Positions 16,450 through 26,040 are shown, numbered from the stretch's first letter. The stretch is 56,319 bases of DNA from Candidatus Heimdallarchaeota archaeon (GCA_023270155.1 JAGLTB010000120.1:1-56319); one strand, 5' to 3'. Notes: generated from the letters alone by a model not told the origin. Numbers and translations: made by a program.

Positions 16450-17568
16450 ATGAGAATTGAGTTAAAGAAAATTACAAAACAATATGAAGAAAAAAAAGCA
16501 GTTGATAATATTGATATGGTTATTCCAGATGGTAGTTTTACAGTAATCTTAGGACCTTCTGGAAGCGGTAAAACAACCCTATTAAGAGTCATAGCAGGAC
16601 TTCTTTATCCTACTTCAGGAAAAGTGTTCTTTGAAAAGAAGGATATGACAGATTTACAGGCTAATAAAAGAAACATTGCTATGGTTTTCCAGAAATATAC
16701 TTTATTTCCACATATGACTGTGGAAGAGAATATTCGATTTCCTCTAGAAAGCATAAAAGAAGGGAGATTATTCAAAAGCAGAACATTTACAGATGAAGAG
16801 ATTAGTAAGAAAGTTGAGGATATATTGAAACTACTTCATTTAGAAGAACACAGAAACAAATATCCCTCACAATTATCAGGAGGGGAACAACAAAGAGTAG
16901 CAATAGGTAGAGAAGTCATTCGAGAACCAGTGATATTCCTATTTGATGAACCCTTGAGTAACATAGACGCGAGATTACGTTATGAAATGAGAACATGGAT
17001 AAGAAGACTGCATAAATTACTCAAGAAAACCACAGTATATGTCACTCATGATCAATCAGAAGCTATGGCATTAGGAAGCTTAATAGCTCTAATAAATGAG
17101 GGAAAAATTGAGCAAATTGGTTCTCCAGATGAGCTTTACTATAATCCAATAAACAAGTTTACTGCTCAATTTATTGGAAATTTTCCTATGAATTTTATTC
17201 CTTTCAAGTTCAAAGATGGAGGTTTATACTATAACAATGGAGAAAAGATAGAGGTTCCAAAAAATATCTTGGACATAATTTCAACTCGCAAAGTAACAAA
17301 AGGTGACATAGGTTTTCGAGCAGAATATATAAGAGAATATGATCCAAAAAAACCTGTAGATAAAGAGATGATTCTGATAGATTGTAAAATTGAGGATACA
17401 GAAAAGGTTCTAGATCAGCATATAATAACGTTAAAACATCTTAATCATCAGCTCTTCTTTGTTACGAAAACGAAAAAGGAGTTCAAAAAGAAGGAAGCAC
17501 TCTCTATAGTCATTCATAGCGACCACATCTATGTTTTCGATAATAAAGGCAAACGAGTTCAGAATTGA
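16450..17568 (+). CDS. Sugar ABC transporter ATPase (MalK/MsmK-like)
   Basis: The cytoplasmic ATPase of the sugar importer. It has Walker A GPSGSGKTT, Q-loop MVFQKYTLFPHMTV, signature LSGGEQQRVAIGREV, Walker B IFLFDEPLSNIDARLR and the switch His in YVTHDQSEAMAL. After residue 240 comes a TOBE-like regulatory domain. The start ATG directly follows the stop of the permease gene, and its RBS GGGGAG lies inside the end of that gene, so translation is coupled. With the fused permease the complete transporter would be one binding protein, one permease chain and two copies of this subunit. Confidence 0.93.
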   Translation: MRIELKKITKQYEEKKAVDNIDMVIPDGSFTVILGPSGSGKTTLLRVIAGLLYPTSGKVFFEKKDMTDLQANKRNIAMVFQKYTLFPHMTVEENIRFPLESIKEGRLFKSRTFTDEEISKKVEDILKLLHLEEHRNKYPSQLSGGEQQRVAIGREVIREPVIFLFDEPLSNIDARLRYEMRTWIRRLHKLLKKTTVYVTHDQSEAMALGSLIALINEGKIEQIGSPDELYYNPINKFTAQFIGNFPMNFIPFKFKDGGLYYNNGEKIEVPKNILDIISTRKVTKGDIGFRAEYIREYDPKKPVDKEMILIDCKIEDTEKVLDQHIITLKHLNHQLFFVTKTKKEFKKKEALSIVIHSDHIYVFDNKGKRVQN

Positions 17569-17739
17569 CATTTCCTTTTTTGATGAGCTAGGACTATGGT
17601 AATATTATTAATATTCTTTAATTATCGTTATAGGAGAACAATTATACTTCCTATATTCAAAAAATGGTCAAATAGGGTTCAAATTTAGGAATTAAGCTGT
17701 TCTTACTCTGGGGCAATCAATAACTCTAAAGTGATTTAA

Positions 17740-20700
17740 ATGTTAGAAGAGGCTATGGGGGGTATATTAGATAAAGCCAATATTGGCATAACCTTTCTTA
17801 TTGATAATAAGATAAAATTTGTGAATGGAAAATTCTTACAACTTACAGATTACTCTGAAGAGGACATAATAGATAAATCGTTTATTTTCCTCTCTGCTAA
17901 TGAAGAAAAGGAAAGATTGAGTAATATCGAAAAGGAATTATCAGAGCAGAAAATCCATCCAAAAACTATTGAGTTCTGGATAGAAACAAAAAATGGTATA
18001 CGAAAGTATATTCGCAATAATTATTACGCTTCAATAGATAAAAAAAAGAAAGAAGGTTTCCTAGTTCTTACTCATGATTTAACCAAGGGAAAGAGTAAAG
18101 AAGTTAAGGTTCTTGCATCTGAATTCAAAAAATCAAGATTTTTGGATTTTCTATCTGAACAGATAATTTTCTATGATACAGATCTTCGAATCATATGGAC
18201 TAACAAAGCAGCAAGCGATTCTATTGGTGAAATACCTGAAAGCTTGGTAGGGGAAATATGTTATGAAATATGGTATCAAGCAGATTCCCCGTGTATAAAT
18301 TGTCCTGTAAAAAAAGCGAAAGAAACAAGACAAGAACAGAGTGCAGAAGTTATTACTCCTGACGAGAAGATATGGGATGTACGTGGATATCCAGTATTTG
18401 GAGAAGATGGTACTCTAATTGGTATAGCTGAATTAGCATCCGATATAACTGTAAGTAAACAAAAACTAAAAGATTTAGCTGCAAGCGAAGAGAGATTCAA
18501 ACAAATTTTCCATAACACTAATGATGGAATTTTTGTTGTCAAAAGAGATACTGATGGTAAATTCATTAGAATTATTGAAGCTAATGAAATTGCATCTAGA
18601 ATGTATGGCTACTCTCTAGAAGAATTCTTAGAAATGAAACCATCGGATTTTAATATTACTAGTGAGGAGGAAACTCCAGAATTTATAGAGAATCTACTTG
18701 AAGAGAAAAGACTTACAGTTGAAAGGAATCACAGAACAAAAGATGGAGAATCGATACATGTAGAAATCAGTGCACATCTTTTTACTCTTGGTGAAGATAC
18801 TGTAAGTTTAGCTATTATTAGAGATATAACTGAAAAGAAGAAAGCTGATGAAGAACTGATTGAAAATGAGGAAAAATTCAGACAAATATTCCAAAACTCT
18901 TCTGATGCTATATTTATGCATTCTTTATCAGCTGATGGAAAACTTGGAAAATTTATAGAAGTAAATGATATAGGCTGTGAGTGGACTGGTTACACAAGGG
19001 AAGAGCTCTTAAAAATTTCTCCACCTGAATTAGGATTTAAAGAAGTTGCCCATGATGAGGATATAGGTAAAGAACTTCAGACTAAAGGATATTTGGCATT
19101 TGAAGGATTTATTCAAAACAAAGAGGGATATGTGAGGAATGTTGAATATAATTCCAATATATTCGAGTTAAAAGGGGAGAAAGTAATACTCACTACAGCC
19201 AGAGATATAACAGAACGATTACTTGCCCAGGAAGAAATCAGTGAAAGTGAAGAAAGATTTAGGAAGTTATTTGAGACAATCCCAGATGCTTTAGTTGCTG
19301 CAGATTTAAACGGTGATATAACTTATGCCAATCATCAAGCAGCAAGACTGTATGGTGTAGAAAATATTAAACAACTGATGGGCGAGAACACTTTCCAATA
19401 CATTGCACAGGAAGACCTTATGCGAGCTCAGAATGGTTTCAAAGCAATTCTTACCAGCGGTTATGTTAGAAATAAGCAATTTCATATTGTTAATCAGGAT
19501 GGTTCAAGAACACCTGTAGAAACCAACGCTTCAGTGATTTTAGATTCAGAAGGTAATCCAAATGGTTTCATAGCTGTCGTTCGAAATATTTCAGAAAAAT
19601 TACAAGCTGAAAAATCTATTCAAGATAGTGAGGAAAAATTTAGACAAATCTTTCATAGTGGTAATGATGCAATATTCATTCACAAATTAACAAGGGATGG
19701 AAAACTAGGAAATTTCATTGAAGTAAATAGTGTTGCATCAGCATGGACAGGACATGATCGTGAAAAATTACTAACAATGAAGCCTGCAGATATAGATAGG
19801 CCTGGTTTAGTTGATCATACTAAGAATATAGGAAAAGAACTACTTTCCAAAGGTTCAACAACCTTTGAAGGAGTGATAGTGCATAAGAACGAAACTTTCA
19901 AGCCAGTAGAGTTTAGTTCTCAATTGTTTTTATTGAAAGATGAAGTGGTTATACTTTCTGTTGCTAGAGATATTACAGAGAGAAAGAAATCTCAAAAAGA
20001 AATAGAGGAAAGTGAAGAAAAATTCAGACAAATCTTCCACAAAGCTAATGATGCATTCTTTCTAACCAAATTGGTTCAAGAGGATCAAACAAGTAAATTC
20101 ATAGAAGTAAATGATATTGCATGCATATGGTTGGATTACACAAAGGATGAAATGTTAGAGTTAAAATCAATCGATATAACTGCTCCTGAAGAAAAGGAAG
20201 CAAATAAAGAAATTATTAAAGAAATCTACAACAAGGGTTATGGAACTTTTGAAACAGTACTTGTTGGGAAAAATGACACAAGAGTACCAGTTGAAATTAG
20301 TTCTCACATATTTGATTTGTGGGATGAAGAAGTTGTTTTAACAATCGCGAGAAATATCACTGAAAGGAAAAAAGCTGCTAAAGAGATTCATGAAAGCGAA
20401 GAAAGATATAGACAAGTTTTCCATAGTTCAGGCGACATCATTGCAATTGTAAGTGTCCCTCGAGATAAATCAGTGGGAAAGCTTCTTGAATTCAACGAGT
20501 TTGCATGTAGGAAATTAGAGTATTCAAGAGAGGAGTTAATTGGCTTAGGGTTGGATGAAATAGTAAAAGATCTAACTGAAGAAGAGATTACATATTACTT
20601 CAAAGAGATTATGGAGAAGAAGAGTATAAAATTCGAAAGAAGATTTGTAACTAAGAATGGAGAATTATTCCCTGTTGAAATTAATGCAGCACCCTTCCTA

Positions 20701-21111
20701 CTCAAAGGAGAAATAACAGTTTTATTAACAGCAAGAGATATTACAGAAAGAGTTGAAGATGAAGAATTGATGAAGCAAGCATTTGCTCAGATAGATCAAA
20801 ACATCGAAGATTTTGATATCTTAGTAGATAAAATCAGAAATCCTCTTACAGGTATTATCGGGTATTCCGAATTGTCTGATTCTTTTCATACATCAATTAT
20901 CGTAGAAGAAGCTATGAAAATTGATGATATTATCAAGCAAATTTCAGAAAACTGGATTGCTTCTGAAAAATTCAGAGAGATATTAAGAAAACATCTTTTA
21001 GCTGAATTAACAGCAGATGATGATATATCTGAAACATCAGAAGGTACTGAAACAGAGGTTATTGAAGATATCGTTGAGAAAGAAGCAGCGGAAACAGCTC
21101 CTAATGACTAA
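17740..21111 (+). CDS. Multi-PAS sensor protein lacking a kinase domain
   Basis: A 1123-residue soluble protein with about eight PAS domains in a row. The first two (1-115 and 130-235) are divergent; the second has CINCP, a cysteine pair that could bind heme or metal. Six more repeat every 127 residues or so, each beginning with a variant of SEEKFRQIFH and ending in ARDITERKK (starts near 247, 376, 503, 630, 757 and 885). The last 120 residues hold IRNPLTGIIGYSEL, resembling a histidine kinase H-box, but Asp stands where the phosphorylated His should be. No ATPase domain follows, and the protein ends in an acidic tail. It may signal through protein contacts. No partner is adjacent; the gene lies between the sugar importer operon and an exchanger. 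Confidence 0.85.
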   Translation: MLEEAMGGILDKANIGITFLIDNKIKFVNGKFLQLTDYSEEDIIDKSFIFLSANEEKERLSNIEKELSEQKIHPKTIEFWIETKNGIRKYIRNNYYASIDKKKKEGFLVLTHDLTKGKSKEVKVLASEFKKSRFLDFLSEQIIFYDTDLRIIWTNKAASDSIGEIPESLVGEICYEIWYQADSPCINCPVKKAKETRQEQSAEVITPDEKIWDVRGYPVFGEDGTLIGIAELASDITVSKQKLKDLAASEERFKQIFHNTNDGIFVVKRDTDGKFIRIIEANEIASRMYGYSLEEFLEMKPSDFNITSEEETPEFIENLLEEKRLTVERNHRTKDGESIHVEISAHLFTLGEDTVSLAIIRDITEKKKADEELIENEEKFRQIFQNSSDAIFMHSLSADGKLGKFIEVNDIGCEWTGYTREELLKISPPELGFKEVAHDEDIGKELQTKGYLAFEGFIQNKEGYVRNVEYNSNIFELKGEKVILTTARDITERLLAQEEISESEERFRKLFETIPDALVAADLNGDITYANHQAARLYGVENIKQLMGENTFQYIAQEDLMRAQNGFKAILTSGYVRNKQFHIVNQDGSRTPVETNASVILDSEGNPNGFIAVVRNISEKLQAEKSIQDSEEKFRQIFHSGNDAIFIHKLTRDGKLGNFIEVNSVASAWTGHDREKLLTMKPADIDRPGLVDHTKNIGKELLSKGSTTFEGVIVHKNETFKPVEFSSQLFLLKDEVVILSVARDITERKKSQKEIEESEEKFRQIFHKANDAFFLTKLVQEDQTSKFIEVNDIACIWLDYTKDEMLELKSIDITAPEEKEANKEIIKEIYNKGYGTFETVLVGKNDTRVPVEISSHIFDLWDEEVVLTIARNITERKKAAKEIHESEERYRQVFHSSGDIIAIVSVPRDKSVGKLLEFNEFACRKLEYSREELIGLGLDEIVKDLTEEEITYYFKEIMEKKSIKFERRFVTKNGELFPVEINAAPFLLKGEITVLLTARDITERVEDEELMKQAFAQIDQNIEDFDILVDKIRNPLTGIIGYSELSDSFHTSIIVEEAMKIDDIIKQISENWIASEKFREILRKHLLAELTADDDISETSEGTETEVIEDIVEKEAAETAPND

Positions 21112-21133
21112 ATTCATTCGATAACTCTGCGTG

Positions 21134-21146
21134 TAATTTATATATT
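21134..21146 (+). promoter_or_regulatory. TATA box of the exchanger gene
   Basis: TAATTTATATATT lies about 27 bases before the ATG at 21167, so the message is expected to be leaderless or nearly so. No ribosome binding site is visible at the start codon, which fits. Confidence 0.5.
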
Positions 21147-21166
21147 ACTCTTGATTAATATCGAAT

Positions 21167-22357
21167 ATGCGTTTTGCTAAGAAATTTAAGAATACTTTTC
21201 ACTTGACTATTTGGGAAGCTACAATTGCAATAGCAGCTATAATTACTTTTTTTATTCTTGAAAAAGTGGTCTATCATGATGCGGAAAACGTTCCAACATT
21301 TCTGATAATTTTCGGATTTATTGTGGGGATTTGGTTAGCTTTCCGTCCTTCTGAATGGGCTGTAGAGGGACTAAACAGTGGCGCTAAATATGTTGGATTG
21401 TCTGAATATGTTGCTGGGGTTCTATCAAGTCTTGCTTCCAACCTTCCTGAAGCAGTTATAGCTATTTTACTTCTCATTGAGGGTTATCAATTAATGGCAG
21501 TTGTAACAGTTCTATCAGCTGCTGGTTTCAATGCAATTATTCTTGGAATCGCTATAATTATTGCAACAATTAAGAAAAAGGGAAAAATAGCTGTTCCCGA
21601 AGATTTAGAAAAGAAGGAAGCACCAATAATTCGATGGGCTATAGTGGCTTTGCTAATGACTGTCGTCTTTGGTTTCATTGAATACTTCCAAGTTGATCAA
21701 CTTGATCAAGCAGTATTGACTCGACCAGTAGCAGGATTACTTGCAACAAGTTATCTATTTTATTTGATTTACTTAATTGTAGTTAAAGATACTAACAATA
21801 AAATTTCTTTGAAAAACCATGAAGAACAAAAAACAGTAGAAGACGTTGATGAAACCAAAGAAAAAGAAGAAGATGACCATAGTACTCATGATCGTCTTCC
21901 AGTTTGGTTAACAATCCTTCTTTTAGTTCTAGGATTTGTTGGAATATACTTTGGTGGAGAAACACTTACTTGGAGTGTAATGCAATTGACTGAAGGAGGA
22001 GGGGTAGGTATAGGTGAGATTGGTTTAGCTTTAATACTAGGAGCAGCTGGTTCAGTTCCTGAACATGGAATCGCAGTAATCTCTGCAGCGAAAGATGAGA
22101 TTGAAGTAGGAATCGGAAATGCTATGGGAGGAATTCTCCAATCTGCATTATTGATTTTTGGTATTTTAGGTGTTTTTGTTTCTATAACTCTTCATCCGTT
22201 TATACTTCTTCAAATAGCCGCAATCGCTTGTTCTCTATGGTTTGTTAAACGGTGTATTCAAGACAAGAAGTTTGACACGTTTGAAGGGATAATGATAATC
22301 CTACTTCAGATACTTGTCTTCGTAATACTATTCGAAGATATAGCATTCTTTGCATGA
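21167..22357 (+). CDS. Sodium/calcium exchanger-family membrane protein
   Basis: A cation/Ca2+ antiporter (CaCA) superfamily protein of 396 residues with about ten membrane helices in two halves. Each half has an alpha-repeat: SSLASNLPEAVIAI near residue 88 and GAAGSVPEHGIAVI near residue 297. The paired Glu residues in the S-x-PE motifs are the ion-binding acids. A hydrophilic, acidic loop around residues 215-240 splits the halves. It would exchange Ca2+ or another cation for Na+ or H+ across the cell membrane; the ion cannot be read from the sequence. The gene stands alone with its own TATA box and an oligo-T run after it. Confidence 0.88.
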   Translation: MRFAKKFKNTFHLTIWEATIAIAAIITFFILEKVVYHDAENVPTFLIIFGFIVGIWLAFRPSEWAVEGLNSGAKYVGLSEYVAGVLSSLASNLPEAVIAILLLIEGYQLMAVVTVLSAAGFNAIILGIAIIIATIKKKGKIAVPEDLEKKEAPIIRWAIVALLMTVVFGFIEYFQVDQLDQAVLTRPVAGLLATSYLFYLIYLIVVKDTNNKISLKNHEEQKTVEDVDETKEKEEDDHSTHDRLPVWLTILLLVLGFVGIYFGGETLTWSVMQLTEGGGVGIGEIGLALILGAAGSVPEHGIAVISAAKDEIEVGIGNAMGGILQSALLIFGILGVFVSITLHPFILLQIAAIACSLWFVKRCIQDKKFDTFEGIMIILLQILVFVILFEDIAFFA

Positions 22358-22374
22358 GTTACAACACCCTTTCA

Positions 22375-22386
22375 TTTTTTTTCTTT
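22375..22386 (+). terminator. Oligo-T terminator after the exchanger gene
   Basis: Eight T in a row followed by CTTT, 18 bases after the exchanger stop. Archaeal RNA polymerase stops at such runs without a hairpin. Confidence 0.45.
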
Positions 22387-22390
22387 CTAG

Positions 22391-22400
22391 CTTTTTATAC
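22391..22400 (+). promoter_or_regulatory. TATA box of the 73-aa gene
   Basis: CTTTTTATAC is centred 25 bases before the ATG at 22421, the textbook distance from TATA to transcription start in archaea. The small gene after it should be leaderless. Confidence 0.5.
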
Positions 22401-22420
22401 TCAATAGTAGAGTTAATACT

Positions 22421-22642
22421 ATGGGTATCCAAAGGATTTTACCCCCTATAGATAAAGAAGAAGAAATTATCCTACTTCATCGAAATGGTGCAATTATAGC
22501 TATCAGTGAGACAATCTATCAAGTGAGGATTTTTAGGGAACCTGAAAGGAAAATTTTTACTACTTCTTTGGAAAATGCTTATAGATTTCTACGGTTGGGT
22601 ATCGACGATTTTGATGAAAATGAAGGATATTATTTGCAATAA
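22421..22642 (+). CDS. Small hypothetical protein, 73 aa
   Basis: I do not recognise this protein. It starts at ATG with a well-placed TATA box and no ribosome binding site, consistent with a leaderless message. The product is soluble, with a proline pair near the N-terminus, alternating hydrophobic residues (IILLHRNGAIIAISETIYQV) that suggest beta strands, and an acidic end. It may be a small beta-rich regulatory or binding protein. It converges on the aminotransferase gene, with 15 bases between the two stops. Confidence 0.55.
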   Translation: MGIQRILPPIDKEEEIILLHRNGAIIAISETIYQVRIFREPERKIFTTSLENAYRFLRLGIDDFDENEGYYLQ

Positions 22643-22657
22643 AAATGAAGAAAGAGC

Positions 22658-23890
22658 TTAGTCTATTTCATCAAACACTCTTTCAATAACTTCTACTGCC
22701 CACTCAAGTTCTTTTTGTGTAATAACCAAAGGAGGTATAAAACGAATTGAAAACTCATGTGTTTCTTTCGCTAATAATCCAACCGGTTGATGATTTTTCA
22801 TAGCTTCTGTAAAGGGTCTAGCTTTTTCATTTAACTCAATTGCTACCAATAGTCCTTTTCCTCGAACTTCTTTGATTTTCTCTGAATGTTTTTTCTGAAT
22901 CAGTTTTAATTTCTTAACAAAGAATTCCCCTAATTCTGTTGACCGTTTTGAAAAATCTTCTTCGTTGAGTAAATCACAAACAGATTCTAAAACAGCCATT
23001 CCTAAACTATTTCCACCCCATGTTGACCCATGAGAACCGGGGGTTAAGACATCCATTATATTCCAGTTTGCTAATACACCTGAAATTGGAAAAATCCCAC
23101 CACCTAATGCTTTTGCCACTAAAACTACATCAGGTTTTACTTTTTCATGATCACATGCAAAAATTGCTCCTGTTCTACAAAATCCAGTCTGTATTTCATC
23201 AGCTATAGTAATGACATTATTTTCTTTGCAGATTTTCTGTGCTTCTTTCAGATATCCTTTTGGTGGAATCAAAACACCAGCTTCTCCTTGAATTGGTTCA
23301 AATAGAAAAGCAACAGTATTTTTGTTAATGGCTTTCTTTAGAGCATCAATATCACCATATGGTATAACTTTAAATCCAGGAGTCTTGGGACCAAAACCAC
23401 TGAAAGCTTCGGGATCTGTTGAGAACCCTACGATTGTAATTGTTCGACCATGAAAATTATTTTCACAAACAATAATCTCTGCTTTATTTTCATCTACTCC
23501 TTTCTTTTCATATCCCCATTTTCTAGCAATTTTCAATGCAGATTCAACTGCCTCAGCACCAGTATTCATAGGGAGAAAAGTTTCATAACCTGTTAATTCG
23601 CAGAGTTTTTTTGCAGCTGTTCCCATTGAATCATTGCAAAAGGCTCTGGATGTTAAAATAACCTTATCTGCTTGTTTCTTAAGTGCTTTAACAAGCTTTG
23701 GATTTAGATGTCCAAAATTTTGACTTGAATATGCGCTCAAACAATCCATATATTTTTTACCTTCCACATCCCAAACCCAAATCCCTTTTGCTTTATCTAT
23801 AACAACTGGAATTGGTTTATAATTATGAGCGGTCCATTTCTTATCTAAATCGAGATAGAATTGTGATTTGTTTAGTTCTTTTTTTGGCAT
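22658..23890 (-). CDS. Class III aminotransferase (ornithine/acetylornithine type)
   Basis: A PLP-dependent class III aminotransferase of about 410 residues. It has the glycine-rich loop NTGAEAVESALKIARKWG, the cofactor Asp in IADEIQTGFCRTG and the Schiff-base Lys in VAKALGGGIFPISGV. ENNFHGRT and GSHGSTWGGN are also typical. The overall wording is nearest to ornithine aminotransferase (ornithine to glutamate semialdehyde), but acetylornithine or LysW-linked substrates are possible. I chose the ATG at 23890: it follows a GGTGAT ribosome binding site, while the GTG at 23914 lies upstream of the transcription start predicted from the TATA box. No arginine or lysine pathway gene is near, so context does not help. 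Confidence 0.88.
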   Translation of the reverse strand: MPKKELNKSQFYLDLDKKWTAHNYKPIPVVIDKAKGIWVWDVEGKKYMDCLSAYSSQNFGHLNPKLVKALKKQADKVILTSRAFCNDSMGTAAKKLCELTGYETFLPMNTGAEAVESALKIARKWGYEKKGVDENKAEIIVCENNFHGRTITIVGFSTDPEAFSGFGPKTPGFKVIPYGDIDALKKAINKNTVAFLFEPIQGEAGVLIPPKGYLKEAQKICKENNVITIADEIQTGFCRTGAIFACDHEKVKPDVVLVAKALGGGIFPISGVLANWNIMDVLTPGSHGSTWGGNSLGMAVLESVCDLLNEEDFSKRSTELGEFFVKKLKLIQKKHSEKIKEVRGKGLLVAIELNEKARPFTEAMKNHQPVGLLAKETHEFSIRFIPPLVITQKELEWAVEVIERVFDEID

Positions 23891-23930
23891 AGAATCACCA
23901 ATAATGTCTAACACTCATTACTAAGTGAAT

Positions 23931-23938
23931 TTATAAAA
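23931..23938 (-). promoter_or_regulatory. TATA box of the aminotransferase gene
   Basis: TTTTATAA on the minus strand, predicting transcription from about 23909. That leaves a leader of about 20 bases with GGTGAT before the ATG at 23890 and argues against the GTG at 23914. Confidence 0.5.
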
Positions 23939-23954
23939 TTATAGATGAAAATTA

Positions 23955-24953
23955 TTAAGAGCGAATTTTCTTTCTTTTTACGAAAACTATCGAAGAAAAT
24001 ACAACGATTGCTATCAGAGTACTATTAAGAGATATAGAAGCTCTAAAAACAGTCATAAAAATAACTTGATCATCCATATTGACTAGAGTATCAATTAATA
24101 AGACTAAAAACTCTCCAGCTACCTGTTGTCCTTCTATCCATTCAACATTTTGCAAATCAATATCATAGTCAAATTTAAAACTACCCAGGCCAGTTCCTAA
24201 AATAATAGATGTGTTAATAGCTTTGATTCTCAATGATAAATCCTGAAAGTTCAAAGTTATATTCTGTAAGGGTAAAGCAAAATCGCTCATATCTTTATTG
24301 ACATCAACACTATAAAAGTAAATCTCATCACCTGTTTTCCATTCAAGTTCTTGATCATCAACAACTGCTGAAAGAGAAATGGTTCCTTCTAGATACACAT
24401 CGGGATCAATCTTTAGTGAAACGTAACTGATATTTGCAATTGGATTGTTGACGGTGAATTTCATTGAATTGAAGTTTATTGGTAAAGAGATGTTTTCTCC
24501 AATAAACGAGTTAAAATTAGCCTTAATTTCGGATGTACCTTCTTCTATTTCTATGAAAAAAACATCTGTGATTGGTGTTTTAACAATGACAGTTCCATTC
24601 AATCCGATTGTTATGTTTCCAAGATAACCTGAAACTTGAATACCGTAAGTACTAACTTCTTTCTTGATATCTTTATTCAAGTATCCTGTTAGATTGAAGG
24701 GGATGTTAAGATCTGTATTGAATGTTAAGAAAGGATACAAGCCTATTCCTAGAGTTTCGTTTTCAAAAGCAAAAACCATCTTAGCATGAAAATCATTTGA
24801 GAAATTAGTAATAGCTGAGGAAATCACCCAATCATTTTTATCTTCTATTGTTCCAATTTCAAACGCAGAGACTGAATTTTGATTAGCATTACCAACAATA
24901 AATAGCATTAAAATTGTGAATAATAAACTAAATGTTAATTTCCGATTTTTCAG
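23955..24953 (-). CDS. Secreted, C-terminally anchored hypothetical protein (CTG start?)
   Basis: Unknown surface protein of about 332 residues. The body is beta-rich with many N-glycosylation sequons (NLT, NIT, NISL, NSTL) and ends in one membrane helix followed by KRKKIRS, so it is anchored by its C-terminus with the body outside. The first in-frame ATG (24908) falls in the middle of a signal peptide. Fifteen codons upstream in the same frame a CTG at 24953 would give the N-terminus KNRKLTFSLLFTILMLFIV, a proper signal peptide, and it is preceded by AGGGGA at 24961-24966. I see no ATG, GTG or TTG there. The reading frame is firm; the start codon is inferred. Confidence 0.6.
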   Translation of the reverse strand: MKNRKLTFSLLFTILMLFIVGNANQNSVSAFEIGTIEDKNDWVISSAITNFSNDFHAKMVFAFENETLGIGLYPFLTFNTDLNIPFNLTGYLNKDIKKEVSTYGIQVSGYLGNITIGLNGTVIVKTPITDVFFIEIEEGTSEIKANFNSFIGENISLPINFNSMKFTVNNPIANISYVSLKIDPDVYLEGTISLSAVVDDQELEWKTGDEIYFYSVDVNKDMSDFALPLQNITLNFQDLSLRIKAINTSIILGTGLGSFKFDYDIDLQNVEWIEGQQVAGEFLVLLIDTLVNMDDQVIFMTVFRASISLNSTLIAIVVFSSIVFVKRKKIRS

Positions 24954-24990
24954 TATAACTTCCCCTATTTTGAATATAGATTTTAGCGTC

Positions 24991-24998
24991 TATAAAAC
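24991..24998 (-). promoter_or_regulatory. TATA box of the secreted protein gene
   Basis: GTTTTATA on the minus strand. Transcription is expected near 24969, which includes the AGGGGA ribosome binding site and the proposed CTG start at 24953. Confidence 0.4.
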
Positions 24999-25057
24999 CT
25001 TTTCATTTACCTATTTTCTGCAAAAGATTTAATATCAAGATATGGGAATTTAGATTT

Positions 25058-26023
25058 ATGTCTGAAAAAGACGAGAACATTAAAACTGAAGTTAAAACAA
25101 AACAGAAACGAAAAGAAAAAAAAGCAAAGAAGGAAAGAAAGGGTGACGGACGATATAAGGAAAGTACTAAAGAATTCTTTCTGGGGATTTGGAAATTCAT
25201 AAGCTTCTTTTTGAAGATTATTTTAGCTCCCTTTTGGTTCACTGTTGTACTATTTATCAAAGCTATCAAGTTTCTTAGAGAAAAAGGGGATCATCTATTA
25301 ACAGATGAAGATAAAAGATACCTTTCTCTGATACCTAGTCTTTTCTTTATGATGTGTGTAAGTATTATCGTTACATTTCTAATTTTCTACTTTGGATTGC
25401 TGGATAAAGCAATTGAAGTAATTACAAGTGATGGATTCTGGCCAGCAGTAGGATTGTTCTTCACTCAGATAGGATTAGGAATTTTCTGGTTACTCAAGGT
25501 TGTTTTCGTTGATTTCTTGTATGGAATGATCATTCAACCTTTCGGAGATTTCATGCAAAACGCAAACTACTTCTGGGCTACTTTGATCATTGTTATTATA
25601 ATCATTTTGCTAGTTGGTCTAGGACTTATGATGTATCATCTTATGAAAACTCAGAAACTAATAAAAGCGATTGGACGATTTTTCAAAAAAATTTGGAGTT
25701 ATCCCAAAAGTGCTCATAATTGGATAAGAGAGAAAGTAGTTTTAAAATATCTAGTAGGAGAAAAACATGTTGCTACAAAACCAAAAAGTTTCTTTTGGGG
25801 TGTTGTACTCATACAGTTCATCATAACAATAGCGCTATTCATACTAGCAATTGTTCTAGGAGTAGTCAACTACATACAAGGCATCTGGATTGGACCTGAT
25901 ATTTTCGAATACTCTTTAGTAGTAGCGGGTATACTTTTCTTAGTTATAGGAATCTTCTCAACTTGGTTCTTTGTTAGAGTTTATGCAATAGCAACTAAAG
26001 TATCTGAAGAAGCAGCAGCATAG
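25058..26023 (+). CDS. Polytopic membrane protein, unknown function
   Basis: I do not recognise a family. The first 35 residues are a dense Lys/Glu-rich stretch (KQKRKEKKAKKERKG) that should lie in the cytoplasm near the membrane. The remaining 285 residues hold about seven hydrophobic segments, including pairs near residues 45-70, 95-125, 130-165, 170-195 and 245-310. A basic stretch (FFKKIWSYPKSAHNWIREK) lies between the last two groups. No catalytic motif is visible. A TATA-like GATTTAATATC lies about 27 bases before the ATG. It is a single gene followed by two T runs. Confidence 0.6.
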   Translation: MSEKDENIKTEVKTKQKRKEKKAKKERKGDGRYKESTKEFFLGIWKFISFFLKIILAPFWFTVVLFIKAIKFLREKGDHLLTDEDKRYLSLIPSLFFMMCVSIIVTFLIFYFGLLDKAIEVITSDGFWPAVGLFFTQIGLGIFWLLKVVFVDFLYGMIIQPFGDFMQNANYFWATLIIVIIIILLVGLGLMMYHLMKTQKLIKAIGRFFKKIWSYPKSAHNWIREKVVLKYLVGEKHVATKPKSFFWGVVLIQFIITIALFILAIVLGVVNYIQGIWIGPDIFEYSLVVAGILFLVIGIFSTWFFVRVYAIATKVSEEAAA

Positions 26024-26040
26024 ACCCAAACATTTTCTTC

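Noticed and set aside
18480-20740. DNA-level tandem repeat in the PAS gene
   Set aside because: The repeats are clear in the protein but the DNA copies have diverged, so this is an old domain duplication, not a recent DNA repeat.
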